A stretch of 18,630 bases of DNA from Chloroflexota bacterium (GTDB lineage Bacteria > Chloroflexota > Dehalococcoidia > JACQGW01). The position numbers and the translations under genes were made by a program. Position 1 is the stretch's first letter. Every line of letters begins with the position of its first letter. The notes beneath the pieces were generated by a model. It did no database searches. It was not told where the DNA came from and saw only the letters and a list, made by a program, of their open reading frames with translations. The stretch spans positions 1-18,630 of the forward strand of contig JACQGW010000110.1 of the NCBI GenBank assembly GCA_016199325.1, given 5' to 3'. This document shows positions 6,025-12,905 of the stretch, piece after piece.

Positions 6025-7752
6025 ATGGCCACGGCCCCGATTCGCACCGACCCGATCCCCGCCGATCTGCTCCTGACGCGACCCTGGCTCCGGCAGTACG
6101 AGCCCGGCGTGCCCGTCACGCTCACCTACCCGGAGATCCCTGTTCACGGCTTACTCGATCAAACGGTCGCCCGGGTCCCCGACCGCACCGCGACCATCTT
6201 CATGGGCGCACGGCTGACCTACCGGCAGCTCGGCGCCGCCGCCGACCGGTTCGCCGCGGCGCTCCAGGGGCTCGGCGTCCAGAAGGGCGACCGCGTCGCC
6301 GTCATGCTGCCGAACTGCCCGCAGTTCGTCATCACCTACTTCGGCGCGCTGAAGGCCGGCGCCGTCGTCGTCCCGACGAACCCGCTCTACGTCGAGCGAG
6401 AGGTCGAGCACCAGATCAAGGACAGCGGCGCCCAGACCGCCATCGTCCTCAGCCGCGTCTACGGCACCGTCGCCGGCGTCGCCGACCGCGTCGGCCTGCG
6501 GAGCGTGATCGTCGCCAACATCAAGGAGTATTTCCCGCCCCACCTGCGCCTGCTCTTCACGCTCCTGAAAGAGCGCAAGGAGGGCCATCGCGTCACGCTG
6601 GTGCGGCCCGGCCGCGATCGCCGGTTCCTGGACGTCCTCTCTGGCGCCGGCACGCCGAGACCGGTGGACGTCCGGCCGGATGACCTCGCCCTGCTCCAGT
6701 ACACCGGCGGCACGACGGGCGTCCCGAAGGGCGCTATGCTGACCCATCGGAACCTCGTCGCCAATACGAAGCAGGTCGGCGCCCGGTTCGTCGAGAAGAC
6801 CGACGGTCGCGACGCCTTCCTCTCGGTCCTGCCCTTCTTCCACGTCTACGGCATGACCGTCTCGCTGCTGCTCAGCGTCGACTGGGGCGCTGCCAACGTC
6901 ATCCTGCCGCGCTTCGATCTGAAGCAGACGCTGACGGCGCTCGACCGGTATCAGCCGACGATCTTCCCCGGCGTGCCGACGCTCTACAACGCCGTCGCCT
7001 CGGCGCCCGACGTCCACAAGTACCGCATCCGCTCGGTCCGCGCCTGCATCAGCGGCGCGGCGCCCCTGCCCCAGGAGGTCCAGGAGCGGTTCGAGACGCT
7101 GACGGGGGCACGGCTTGTGGAGGGCTACGGCCTGACCGAGGCGGCGCCGGTCACCCATTGCAACCCGATCGGCGGCCTGCGGAAGGCCGGCTCCATCGGC
7201 ATCCCGATGCCCGACACCGACGCCCGCATCGTGGACCTGGAGACGGGCGAGCGCGAGCTCCCGCCCGGCGAGGTCGGCGAGCTGGTGCTCCGGGGCCCGC
7301 AGGTCATGCGCGGCTACTGGAACCGCCCCGACGAGACGGCCCAGGTGCTCCGGAACGGCTGGCTCTCCACGGGCGACATCGCCCGGCGCGACGAGGACGG
7401 CTACTTCTTCATCGTCGATCGCAAGAAGGACATGATCGACGTCGGCGGCTTCAAGGTCTACCCACGGGACGTCGAGGAGGTGCTCTATCAGCACCCGAAG
7501 GTCCAGGAGGCGGTCGTCGTCGGCATTCCCGACGCCCACCGGGGCGAAACGGTCAAAGCGTTCGTCGTCCTCAAGCCCGGCGAGGCGTGTACCGTGGACG
7601 AGATCCTGGCCCACTGCCGCGCCAACCTGACGAAGTACAAAGTGCCGACCGCCGTCGCCTTCCGCGAGAGCCTGCCCAAGACGCTCGTCGGCAAGTTCCT
7701 GCGGCGGGCGCTGCTCGAAGAAGAAATGGCGAAACAGCAGGCGGCCGGCTAG
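6025..7752 (+). CDS. Long-chain fatty acid-CoA ligase (acyl-AMP-forming)
   Basis: A 575-aa ANL-superfamily adenylate-forming enzyme that activates a fatty acid with ATP and joins it to coenzyme A, feeding beta-oxidation or lipid synthesis. Motifs in order: the AMP/phosphate loop YTGGTTGVPKG at 226-236, VEGYGLTEAAPVTH, STGD with the ribose-binding D451, DRKKDMI with hinge R466, and C-terminal PKTLVGKFLRR with the adenylation lysine K557. The length and the VGGFKVYPRDVEE segment fit the long-chain FadD-like group. The ATG at 6025 lies 6 nt after AGGAGG; a TTG at 6019 abuts that site and cannot be the start. Its stop codon overlaps that of the convergent GNAT gene. Chain-length preference cannot be read from the sequence. 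Confidence 0.93.
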   Translation: MATAPIRTDPIPADLLLTRPWLRQYEPGVPVTLTYPEIPVHGLLDQTVARVPDRTATIFMGARLTYRQLGAAADRFAAALQGLGVQKGDRVAVMLPNCPQFVITYFGALKAGAVVVPTNPLYVEREVEHQIKDSGAQTAIVLSRVYGTVAGVADRVGLRSVIVANIKEYFPPHLRLLFTLLKERKEGHRVTLVRPGRDRRFLDVLSGAGTPRPVDVRPDDLALLQYTGGTTGVPKGAMLTHRNLVANTKQVGARFVEKTDGRDAFLSVLPFFHVYGMTVSLLLSVDWGAANVILPRFDLKQTLTALDRYQPTIFPGVPTLYNAVASAPDVHKYRIRSVRACISGAAPLPQEVQERFETLTGARLVEGYGLTEAAPVTHCNPIGGLRKAGSIGIPMPDTDARIVDLETGERELPPGEVGELVLRGPQVMRGYWNRPDETAQVLRNGWLSTGDIARRDEDGYFFIVDRKKDMIDVGGFKVYPRDVEEVLYQHPKVQEAVVVGIPDAHRGETVKAFVVLKPGEACTVDEILAHCRANLTKYKVPTAVAFRESLPKTLVGKFLRRALLEEEMAKQQAAG

Positions 7753-8261
7753 AGGTCGAGCTGGGCAATCGTGCTCATCGGCAGGTAGAGGCGGTACTCG
7801 TGGTCCGAGAAGCGCACGAAGCCGTAGTGCTCGTAGAAGCTCCGGGCCGCGTCATCCTTGGCATCCACGATGACCGCCATGGCGCCGACCTGCTGGCTGA
7901 TCATCAGGCAGCGACGCAGTGCATCCATGAGCAAGAGCCTGCCAAACCCCTGACCATGGTAACGCTGGTCCACCGCGACTCGCCCAAGGAGGATACCTGG
8001 AAATGCCTGGTAACGTGGCAGCTTGCGTGCGACTTCAGGATGGAGGCTTGCGGGGACGATCGAGAGCGTGCTCAGCGTATAGTAGCCCACGATGTCGTTC
8101 GTGGAAGTATCCACGAGGACGTAGGGCGCCGCCACTCGACGGCGCTGATCCTGGCCCGCTTGCCTGTGGAAATAGCGATCGAGCGCACCGACGCCACAGG
8201 AGAAACCGGTCCGGTTACGCCGTTCGTCGAGCTGCTCGAACTGGAAACGATCGTCAGGCAC
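7749..8261 (-). CDS. GNAT-family acetyltransferase toxin (TacT/AtaT-like)
   Basis: A 170-aa N-acetyltransferase of the toxin type. Family members (TacT, AtaT, ItaT) acetylate the amino group of charged aminoacyl-tRNAs and stop translation. The opening FQFEQLDERRNRTGFSCGVGALDRYFHRQA is the usual N-terminus of these toxins. The acetyl-CoA loop is RYHGQGFGRLL at 100-110, and Y143 in SFYEHYGF matches the catalytic tyrosine position. It starts at GTG 8261, overlaps the antitoxin gene by 8 nt and has no Shine-Dalgarno of its own, implying translational coupling. Its final TAG shares the CTAG at 7749-7752 with the opposite-strand ligase. An ordinary GNAT enzyme is the alternative, but the DUF1778 partner argues strongly for a toxin. 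Confidence 0.9.
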   Translation of the reverse strand: MPDDRFQFEQLDERRNRTGFSCGVGALDRYFHRQAGQDQRRRVAAPYVLVDTSTNDIVGYYTLSTLSIVPASLHPEVARKLPRYQAFPGILLGRVAVDQRYHGQGFGRLLLMDALRRCLMISQQVGAMAVIVDAKDDAARSFYEHYGFVRFSDHEYRLYLPMSTIAQLDL

Positions 8262-8553
8262 GCTGCTGGCTGGTGAACTCTACATAGCGGCGGGCTGCGG
8301 CGCGCAACCGCTCATTCGGAGCCGGCGGGTTCTCGAGCGCCGCCACAAATGCCTCCGTCTCGCGGGCGGTCAGCTCCAGCACCTGATGAGTCCGAATGGC
8401 CTCTTCTGCTGCGGCCTGGACGCTGCGGATGACGAAATCACTCAGGCTGCGCCCGGAGAGATCGGCGGCGCGCTGAAACAGCGCCTTTTGCTCAGACGTA
8501 ACGCGTGCTTCCAATCGCTCACGCTTGCCAGGCTTGAGACCGGTTTTCATCAT
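8254..8553 (-). CDS. DUF1778 antitoxin (TacA-like, ribbon-helix-helix)
   Basis: A 99-aa antitoxin of the DUF1778 family, which neutralises the GNAT toxin and represses the operon. The basic N-terminal part with KRERLEARVTSEQKALFQRAADLSGRSLSDFVIRSVQAAA is the ribbon-helix-helix DNA-binding domain. The C-terminal part, with RETEAFVAALENPPAPNERLRAA, is the toxin-wrapping tail common to the family. Two ATGs stand in tandem (8553 and 8550); AAGGAG lies 4 nt from the first and 7 nt from the second, so the second may be the one used. A longer open frame to 8631 is rejected because it runs into the operator and nears the promoter. The gene precedes the toxin, the normal order. Confidence 0.92.
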   Translation of the reverse strand: MMKTGLKPGKRERLEARVTSEQKALFQRAADLSGRSLSDFVIRSVQAAAEEAIRTHQVLELTARETEAFVAALENPPAPNERLRAAARRYVEFTSQQRA

Positions 8554-8627
8554 CTGGCTCCTTGTCCGTGTCGAGCAGAACCGAACCACCACCTCCACGT
8601 GCCAGTCCGGCGCAGGCTGCCACTCCC

Positions 8628-8645
8628 CCACCTGGCCGCAGGTGG
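8628..8645. promoter_or_regulatory. Candidate operator of the toxin-antitoxin operon
   Basis: CCACCTG and CAGGTGG form a perfect 7-bp inverted repeat around GCCG. It lies about 11 nt downstream of the -10 box, at the expected transcription start. Ribbon-helix-helix antitoxins bind such palindromes, so autoregulation at this site is a reasonable inference. Confidence 0.5.
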
Positions 8646-8656
8646 CCCCATTCGAA

Positions 8657-8686
8657 AGTGTACGGCAAGACGCCGCACAATGTCAA
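8657..8686 (-). promoter_or_regulatory. Promoter of the GNAT/DUF1778 operon
   Basis: On the minus strand a perfect TTGACA (8686-8681) and TACACT (8662-8657) are separated by 18 nt. The antitoxin start lies about 100 nt downstream. The operator-like palindrome follows the -10 box. Confidence 0.65.
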
Positions 8687-8723
8687 GCACGGCTTCAGGC
8701 CATGGCCGATCCAGGTCATCTAC

Positions 8724-10586
8724 CTATAGGAGCTGCTTCAGCCGCGGCACCAGGCTGTACTTGCGGCCGTGGCGGGCGATGAGGCTCTCCAGGTAGGCCC
8801 GCCAGTCGGCGCCGCGGCCGGCAGCCCTGGAGGCGGCCCCCGCCTTCTCCAGCCAGCGGACGGCGTGCTCGTAGCGCTGGGATTTCCCGCCATCCATGAT
8901 CGGCTCGGCCTGCCGGAGGCAGGTCTGAATGACCCAGTCGGGACGGCTCTGGACGGCGGCATCGACGACGCGCTCGACCAGGTCGTGCTGATAGAGATGG
9001 TCCTGGACCGCCGCGATGGCGTCGTCGACGAGCCCTTCGTGTAGGAAGATGTCCACCTGCGCCGGGAGGACATAGCCGGCCGGCGTGCGGAGCGCCGCGA
9101 TGAGGTCCTCCCGCAGGCTGGGCCAGCGCTCGCCGGCCAGGCGCTGTATCGCCTGGTAATCGGCCAGGCTCGGCTCGCCGCGCATGGCGACCAGCGCCGC
9201 GTTGAGCGCCCGCTCGGGCTGGCCCGCCTGCTGGGCCACGTCCCGCAGCCAGCGCGCCAGCGCCGCCCGCCGAACGTCCAGGATGAGGCCGTCATCCTCG
9301 GGCCGGCGGCTCTGAAGCGTCAGACCGTGCTCGGCGATGCGCAGCGCCTCGGCGGTGGCGCCGCGCTCGTGGAGCGCCCTGGCGAGGGCCAGCGCCTCGT
9401 CGACGGTGCCAAACTGGCTCAGGCCGTACTCGACCGCCTCCTGAAGCCTGCCCAGTCGCACGAGCATCGTCGTGAGCTCGGCACGCCGTCCCGTCGCGCG
9501 AGCCAGGTTGAGGTACTCGTCGAATCGCTCCTGGCGCTCCAGGATCGCCAGCCGGACGGCTGTCAGGCGACGGTCGCCGACGGCCAGATCCTCGCCGCCG
9601 TCCTCGGAATCCCGGCCGCGGGCCTGCTGCCCGGTCGCCGCACCGCGGAGCGCCCGCCGTACGAGCGGATCGTCCCAGCCCTCCGCCGCAGCCTGCTCGG
9701 CGGCAGAGAAGGCATCGTCGATGCCGTAGTCGTCGACCTCCGCTCGCCAGTCGGCGAACCGCCTGGCCCACGCCTGGCACTCGGTCGGCGTCAGGTCGGC
9801 GCTCAGGATGGCCTCGGCCCAGAGGAGGTCCAGATCGCCGAAGTACTCGCCGGCCTCGCCGTCCGAGTCGTCGAGGTCGGTCCAGCCGGCCACGTACTCC
9901 TCGGTGACCGCCTCCAGAATGGTCAGGGCATCGCGACCGTCGCCCGCTTCGACAAAGGGGCGCGCCTGCTCGGCCACCCGGCGCACCTCGTCGACCACGC
10001 CGCCGACGTGCCAGTAGGCTTCGGAGGACCGCAGGCGATCGAGCGAGTGGAGCGCCGCGCGGACCTGCCGCCGGAAGGACGAGGCATCGACCGGCGTTCG
10101 CCGCTGGCGTGCGGCCGACGAGCCGGCGGCCGTGGCGGCTGCGGCGGCGGCTGCCTGGCTTTGCTGAAGCTGGACTTCGCGCTCGATCTCGCCGGCGAGC
10201 GCCGGCTGGCGCTCGGCCATCGCCAGGAGGACGGCCTGCAATTGGTCACGATTGAGGCCGGCCAGGAGCGACGCGATGGTCGGGCGATCTTCGACGCTCT
10301 CCGGCTGATGGAGGTAGGCCAGCAGAGTAGCGACGACGTGCTTGCAGGCGCCTCCACGGTCGTACGGGCAGGTGCAGTCGGTCTCGGCGATACCGTTCGG
10401 ACTCAGGGTGATGCGAATCCGGTACGGCGTGTACTCGCTCCCCTCGACCTCGGCCTCGATCTGATCGCCCCGCCGGACGATCTGGCCGACGGCGCCCCGG
10501 TCACAGTACTGGCGGCCGCGCTCGAAGGACTCGGGAGTCGCGATCCGGCGGATGGTATCTTCGGTCAGGTTTGGTGTCGACGACAT
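8724..10586 (-). CDS. SWIM zinc-finger protein with helical repeat C-terminus
   Basis: A 620-aa protein with a SWIM-type zinc finger near its N-terminus: C71-x-C73, then C81-x-H83, in DCTCPYDRGGACKHVVATLLA. SWIM domains bind DNA or proteins. The protein resembles the group of uncharacterised SWIM proteins (COG4715 type). After an alanine-rich linker at about 155-175 the rest is alpha-helical with TPR-like stretches (for example FDEYLNLARATGRRAELTTMLV), ending RHGRKYSLVPRLKQLL, as in similar long SWIM proteins. ATG 10586 follows GAGGTG at 5 nt; the frame stays open further upstream but through repeat DNA. It stands alone between accessory cassettes. Biochemical function unknown; a DNA-repair or nucleic-acid role is only a guess. 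Confidence 0.82.
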   Translation of the reverse strand: MSSTPNLTEDTIRRIATPESFERGRQYCDRGAVGQIVRRGDQIEAEVEGSEYTPYRIRITLSPNGIAETDCTCPYDRGGACKHVVATLLAYLHQPESVEDRPTIASLLAGLNRDQLQAVLLAMAERQPALAGEIEREVQLQQSQAAAAAAATAAGSSAARQRRTPVDASSFRRQVRAALHSLDRLRSSEAYWHVGGVVDEVRRVAEQARPFVEAGDGRDALTILEAVTEEYVAGWTDLDDSDGEAGEYFGDLDLLWAEAILSADLTPTECQAWARRFADWRAEVDDYGIDDAFSAAEQAAAEGWDDPLVRRALRGAATGQQARGRDSEDGGEDLAVGDRRLTAVRLAILERQERFDEYLNLARATGRRAELTTMLVRLGRLQEAVEYGLSQFGTVDEALALARALHERGATAEALRIAEHGLTLQSRRPEDDGLILDVRRAALARWLRDVAQQAGQPERALNAALVAMRGEPSLADYQAIQRLAGERWPSLREDLIAALRTPAGYVLPAQVDIFLHEGLVDDAIAAVQDHLYQHDLVERVVDAAVQSRPDWVIQTCLRQAEPIMDGGKSQRYEHAVRWLEKAGAASRAAGRGADWRAYLESLIARHGRKYSLVPRLKQLL

Positions 10587-10642
10587 TACTGCACCTCGTC
10601 GTGCATCGCCGGCAGGCTGTGCGCGCGGCTCCAGGAGAGAGT

Positions 10643-10670
10643 GAACCGCCAGGACGCCAAGAGCGCCAAG
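10643..10670 (+). repeat. Dispersed CGCCAAGA-type repeat, copy A
   Basis: This 28-nt stretch reads GAACCGCCAGGACGCCAAG followed by AGCGCCAAG, itself close to a triple 8-9 nt repeat. It matches copy B on the opposite strand at 26 of 28 positions. The pair brackets the SWIM gene's leader region. Confidence 0.7.
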
Positions 10671-10775
10671 GAACGCGCTGAGAGGGCGCGAAGAAGGCGC
10701 CTGACTCGCCTGGCTGATCCTTCTATCAACTGCTCCGTGCCACAGCAGATCCGGCGCTGCCAGGTTTTCACAACA

Positions 10776-10784
10776 AGTGTACCA
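10776..10784 (-). promoter_or_regulatory. Candidate extended -10 promoter for the SWIM gene
   Basis: The minus strand reads TGGTACACT, an extended -10 element about 190 nt upstream of the SWIM start. There is no good -35 box, which extended -10 promoters can lack. Confidence 0.35.
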
Positions 10785-10951
10785 CAAATCCGCCGGCGGC
10801 TGTCCCTGCGGGCCGGGGAACGGCTCCCTCACGGTCGCGGCTCGGATGGTTGCGCGAAGGCCACGCCGGCGCCTCCGCGCTCCTGGTTCGTGCTTTGCGG
10901 CGACCCGCAAAAGGATTGACCAGGCGAACAACCGGCATTGTTGGCGTCCTG

Positions 10952-10979
10952 CTTGGCGATCTTGGCGTCTTGGCGGTTC
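10952..10979 (-). repeat. Dispersed CGCCAAGA-type repeat, copy B
   Basis: Inverted partner of copy A, 281 nt away, reading GAACCGCCAAGACGCCAAG then ATCGCCAAG on the minus strand. The two mismatches are single substitutions. Confidence 0.7.
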
Positions 10980-10998
10980 GCACTGTCTCGGGACCGCG

Positions 10999-11271
10999 CT
11001 AGTCCAGCGCGCCGACCTCGTCCTCTTCGATCCAGGTGCCGTCGTAGCGGACGATGACCGAGCTCTCGAAGGCGTCGCCGAACCGGCCGGGGCGGGCCAC
11101 CTCGATGCGGATCACGTTCTCCAGGGTGAGGAGCTTCCAGATCGTCTGCTCGTTGGCCTCGACGAGCGTCGCCCAGCGGCGATCCCACGGCGAGGGGCTC
11201 CGCTCCAGGTGGCAGGCAATGTACTTGAGGTCGACCTCGAGCGGCTCTCGGTGGCGAATGACGTACAGCAC
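10999..11271 (-). CDS. Unknown 90-aa protein paired with an Xre regulator
   Basis: A short protein of no family I recognise. It starts at GTG 11271, with GGGAG 8 nt upstream inside the end of the Xre gene, and lies only 3 nt after that gene's stop, so the two form a tight operon. It begins MLYVIRHREPLEVDLKYIACHLE and ends acidic (WIEEDEVGALD), with a likely beta-rich middle (RIEVARPGRFGDAFESSVIVRYDGTW). There is no signal peptide or membrane segment. The coupling to a small autoregulated Xre protein suggests a toxin-antitoxin-like or regulatory pair, but it lacks visible RelE/HigB or other toxin motifs, so the role stays open. Confidence 0.65.
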   Translation of the reverse strand: MLYVIRHREPLEVDLKYIACHLERSPSPWDRRWATLVEANEQTIWKLLTLENVIRIEVARPGRFGDAFESSVIVRYDGTWIEEDEVGALD

Positions 11272-11274
11272 AGT

Positions 11275-11466
11275 TCAGGCTCCCTTTCGCCGATCGGGTA
11301 CAACCAGTGCATCCAGCGCCCGACCGAGCATCGCTGGATGCCGAATCCCAAGCTCACCGCGCTCCCACCGCGCGATCGTGTTCGCCGATACGCCCAGGAG
11401 CTGGGCGAGCTTCTCCTGTGAGAGGCCGAGCGCCAGACGGCGCTGGCGAAGCTTGGCGCCGGTCAT
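11275..11466 (-). CDS. Small Xre-family helix-turn-helix regulator
   Basis: A 63-aa protein that is almost entirely a Cro/C1-type DNA-binding domain: MTGAKLRQRRLALGLSQEKL, then LGVSANTIARWERGELGIRH, with recognition helix about residues 28-37. It resembles the stand-alone HTH domain of MqsA/HigA-like antitoxins. I chose ATG 11466, although its ribosome binding site (GGGGTGG) is weak. In-frame starts at 11523 and 11583 are rejected because they overlap or precede the -10 box. It most likely represses its own promoter through the CTATACGT repeats there. The next gene follows after 3 nt. Confidence 0.82.
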   Translation of the reverse strand: MTGAKLRQRRLALGLSQEKLAQLLGVSANTIARWERGELGIRHPAMLGRALDALVVPDRRKGA

Positions 11467-11523
11467 GGCAACCACCCCGAGCGCACCATTCCTGCCTCCC
11501 GTCCCATCTCCCTTCTCCCCCAT

Positions 11524-11553
11524 ACGTATAGACGCAACGTATAGTCCTGTCAA
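11524..11553 (-). promoter_or_regulatory. Promoter with direct-repeat operator for the Xre cassette
   Basis: On the minus strand, perfect TTGACA (11553-11548) and TATACG (11530-11525) are separated by 17 nt. Two copies of CTATACGT (11544-11537 and 11531-11524) lie 13 nt apart, one in the spacer and one over the -10 box. Binding of the Xre protein there would block transcription. The sequence is seen; the regulation is inferred. Confidence 0.65.
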
Positions 11554-11595
11554 GAGGGTTATCCACAATCGTTCTTCTGTCAAGTAGCCCCGGCA

Positions 11596-12240
11596 TTACG
11601 CGCCGCCGGGAAAGCCGAGCCGGACGAACGGATTGGTTCGCCGCTCCTCGCCGATGGTCGAGCCTGGTCCGTGGCCGGGGTAGACGACCGTTTCGTCCGG
11701 CAACGGCAGCAACTGCGCGCGAATGCTGCGGATGAGCGCGGCCGGGTCGCCGCCGGGGAAGTCGGTTCGGCCGACCGAGCCGCGGAAGAGGGTATCGCCG
11801 GTAAAGACGGCGCCCCCACCAAACAGGCAGATGCCCCCCGGACTGTGGCCGGGTGTCGCCAGGACGCGGAGGTCGAGCCGGCCGACGGCGATCCGGTCGC
11901 CGTCGGCGACGAACCGATCGAAGGGCGGCAGCGGCGGCAGCGGTCGCCCCAGGAAGAACATCGCCAGCCCCCCGGCCTCGGCCGCCACGGGCGCGTCGGC
12001 CGCGTGGATCGCCACCGGCGCGCCGGTCGCGTCGTGCAGCGGGCCGTTGGCGCCGACGTGGTCGAAGTGGCCGTGCGTGTTCAGGATCAGCGTCACCCGA
12101 AGGCCGTGGGCCGCAATTCGGTCGAGGATGCGCTCGGGATCGTCGCCCGGGTCGATCACGACGGCCTCCCGCGTCTCATCGCAGCCGACGACGTAGCAGC
12201 TCACCTCGAGGTCTCCGACCACCACCGTCTCGACGATCAT
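11596..12240 (-). CDS. MBL-fold metallo-hydrolase, glyoxalase II-like
   Basis: A 214-aa metallo-beta-lactamase-fold hydrolase. The two-metal site is complete: H56, H58, D60 and H61 in NTHGHFDHVGAN, H132 in ATPGHSPGG, D149 in FTGDTLF and H190 in YPGHG. The short size and the LFRGSVGRTDFPGGD segment match the group of glyoxalase II-like proteins without the C-terminal glutathione domain, which hydrolyse thioesters or related substrates in the cytoplasm. ATG 12240 has GGAGG 5 nt upstream. It lies 65 nt downstream of the PIN gene on the same strand and could be read from the same transcript, but it looks like a housekeeping enzyme rather than part of that system. Confidence 0.9.
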   Translation of the reverse strand: MIVETVVVGDLEVSCYVVGCDETREAVVIDPGDDPERILDRIAAHGLRVTLILNTHGHFDHVGANGPLHDATGAPVAIHAADAPVAAEAGGLAMFFLGRPLPPLPPFDRFVADGDRIAVGRLDLRVLATPGHSPGGICLFGGGAVFTGDTLFRGSVGRTDFPGGDPAALIRSIRAQLLPLPDETVVYPGHGPGSTIGEERRTNPFVRLGFPGGA

Positions 12241-12305
12241 GCACCCTCCCGTGTCCGGACCGAGTCAGGCTGAAGCGATGGGCATAAGGATACCAGTTTG
12301 TGCTG

Positions 12306-12875
12306 TTACGGGCCAGCCAGCACAGCTTGCCACCAGGCCAGCAGCGGATCCTGTTTCCCCGGTGTGAAGCGCGCCCTCTCCTGGATATCGATCAGCGCGG
12401 ATTTCAGCACTGTCCCGTCCACCTGGACCGCATCCGCCCAAACCTTGAGCAGTTGGCTCGTCGTCAGCACTGTCAATTGGGGCGCACGCGCGAGCACAAG
12501 CTTCCGTGCCTTCCGATCGTCCGTCACGACGACGGCGTCTCGATGGAGAGCGAGCGCGCAGGTCATGGCTTCGCCGTCGTCAACCAGGGCCGCGAAGTTG
12601 ACGAAACTGACGAACTCGCTCTCCGCCTCCGTGCGCCAGACGTCGAGCAGTCCGGCCGCAATCAGCGGCTGAAGGTCGATCGCCTCTCGCTGGCCGGCAT
12701 CCGGTCCACCTCCTCCACGTCGAACGTAGCTGGCCTCGCTGGCGACGAGCTCGGCCACGGCGAAGCGGGCTGGAACTCCACGGAGGATCTCGCCGATCCG
12801 GCCGGTCGCAAAAAGATTGAGCAGGGAGCAGCAATCGAGCATGGTTGCCCGATGCGCGGCGAGATCACGGACCAT
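12306..12875 (-). CDS. PIN-like domain protein, probable toxin nuclease
   Basis: A 189-aa protein with a PIN-like pattern of acidic residues: D14 in MLDCCSLLNLFATGR, E42/E47 in AELVASEAS, D99, D100 and E102 in ALVDDGEAMTCALAL, and D119/D120 in VVTDDRKARK. PIN domains are metal-dependent RNases, often toxins (VapC). The VVTDDRKAR and DDGEA segments are characteristic, though spacing differs from classical VapC and the protein is longer. I chose ATG 12875, 10 nt after AGGAGG. An earlier ATG at 12905 directly abuts the stop of the upstream Xre/ImmA-IrrE gene and could be used by coupling. It is the last gene of the four-gene operon, and with the Xre protein forms a toxin-antitoxin-like pair. Confidence 0.75.
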   Translation of the reverse strand: MVRDLAAHRATMLDCCSLLNLFATGRIGEILRGVPARFAVAELVASEASYVRRGGGGPDAGQREAIDLQPLIAAGLLDVWRTEAESEFVSFVNFAALVDDGEAMTCALALHRDAVVVTDDRKARKLVLARAPQLTVLTTSQLLKVWADAVQVDGTVLKSALIDIQERARFTPGKQDPLLAWWQAVLAGP

Positions 12876-12905
12876 CGGTGCAGAGCCTCCTATCCCCGTT
12901 GGCAT

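Larger units (their letters stand above)
10587..10998. other. 412-bp intergenic region with dispersed repeats
   Basis: No convincing gene lies here. It contains an inverted pair of the CGCCAAGA-type repeat (10643-10670 and 10952-10979), a phrase GGCTCCCTCACGGTCGCGGC near 10821-10842 that resembles another dispersed repeat, and a perfect 7-bp hairpin TTTGCGG-CGAC-CCGCAAA (10894-10911). A possible promoter for the SWIM gene lies at 10776-10784. Frames on both strands are open by GC bias only. Confidence 0.6.

Noticed and set aside
9327..10919. 530-codon plus-strand frame opposite the SWIM gene
   Set aside because: Low-complexity composition and no domain; it runs through repeats.
11559..11567. 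TTATCCACA, a perfect DnaA box
   Set aside because: A single box with no cluster, no AT-rich stretch and no dnaA/dnaN nearby; it is more likely chance or incidental to the Xre promoter.
11467..11583. N-terminal extension of the small Xre protein
   Set aside because: It would start in or before the promoter and has a composition unlike an HTH protein.
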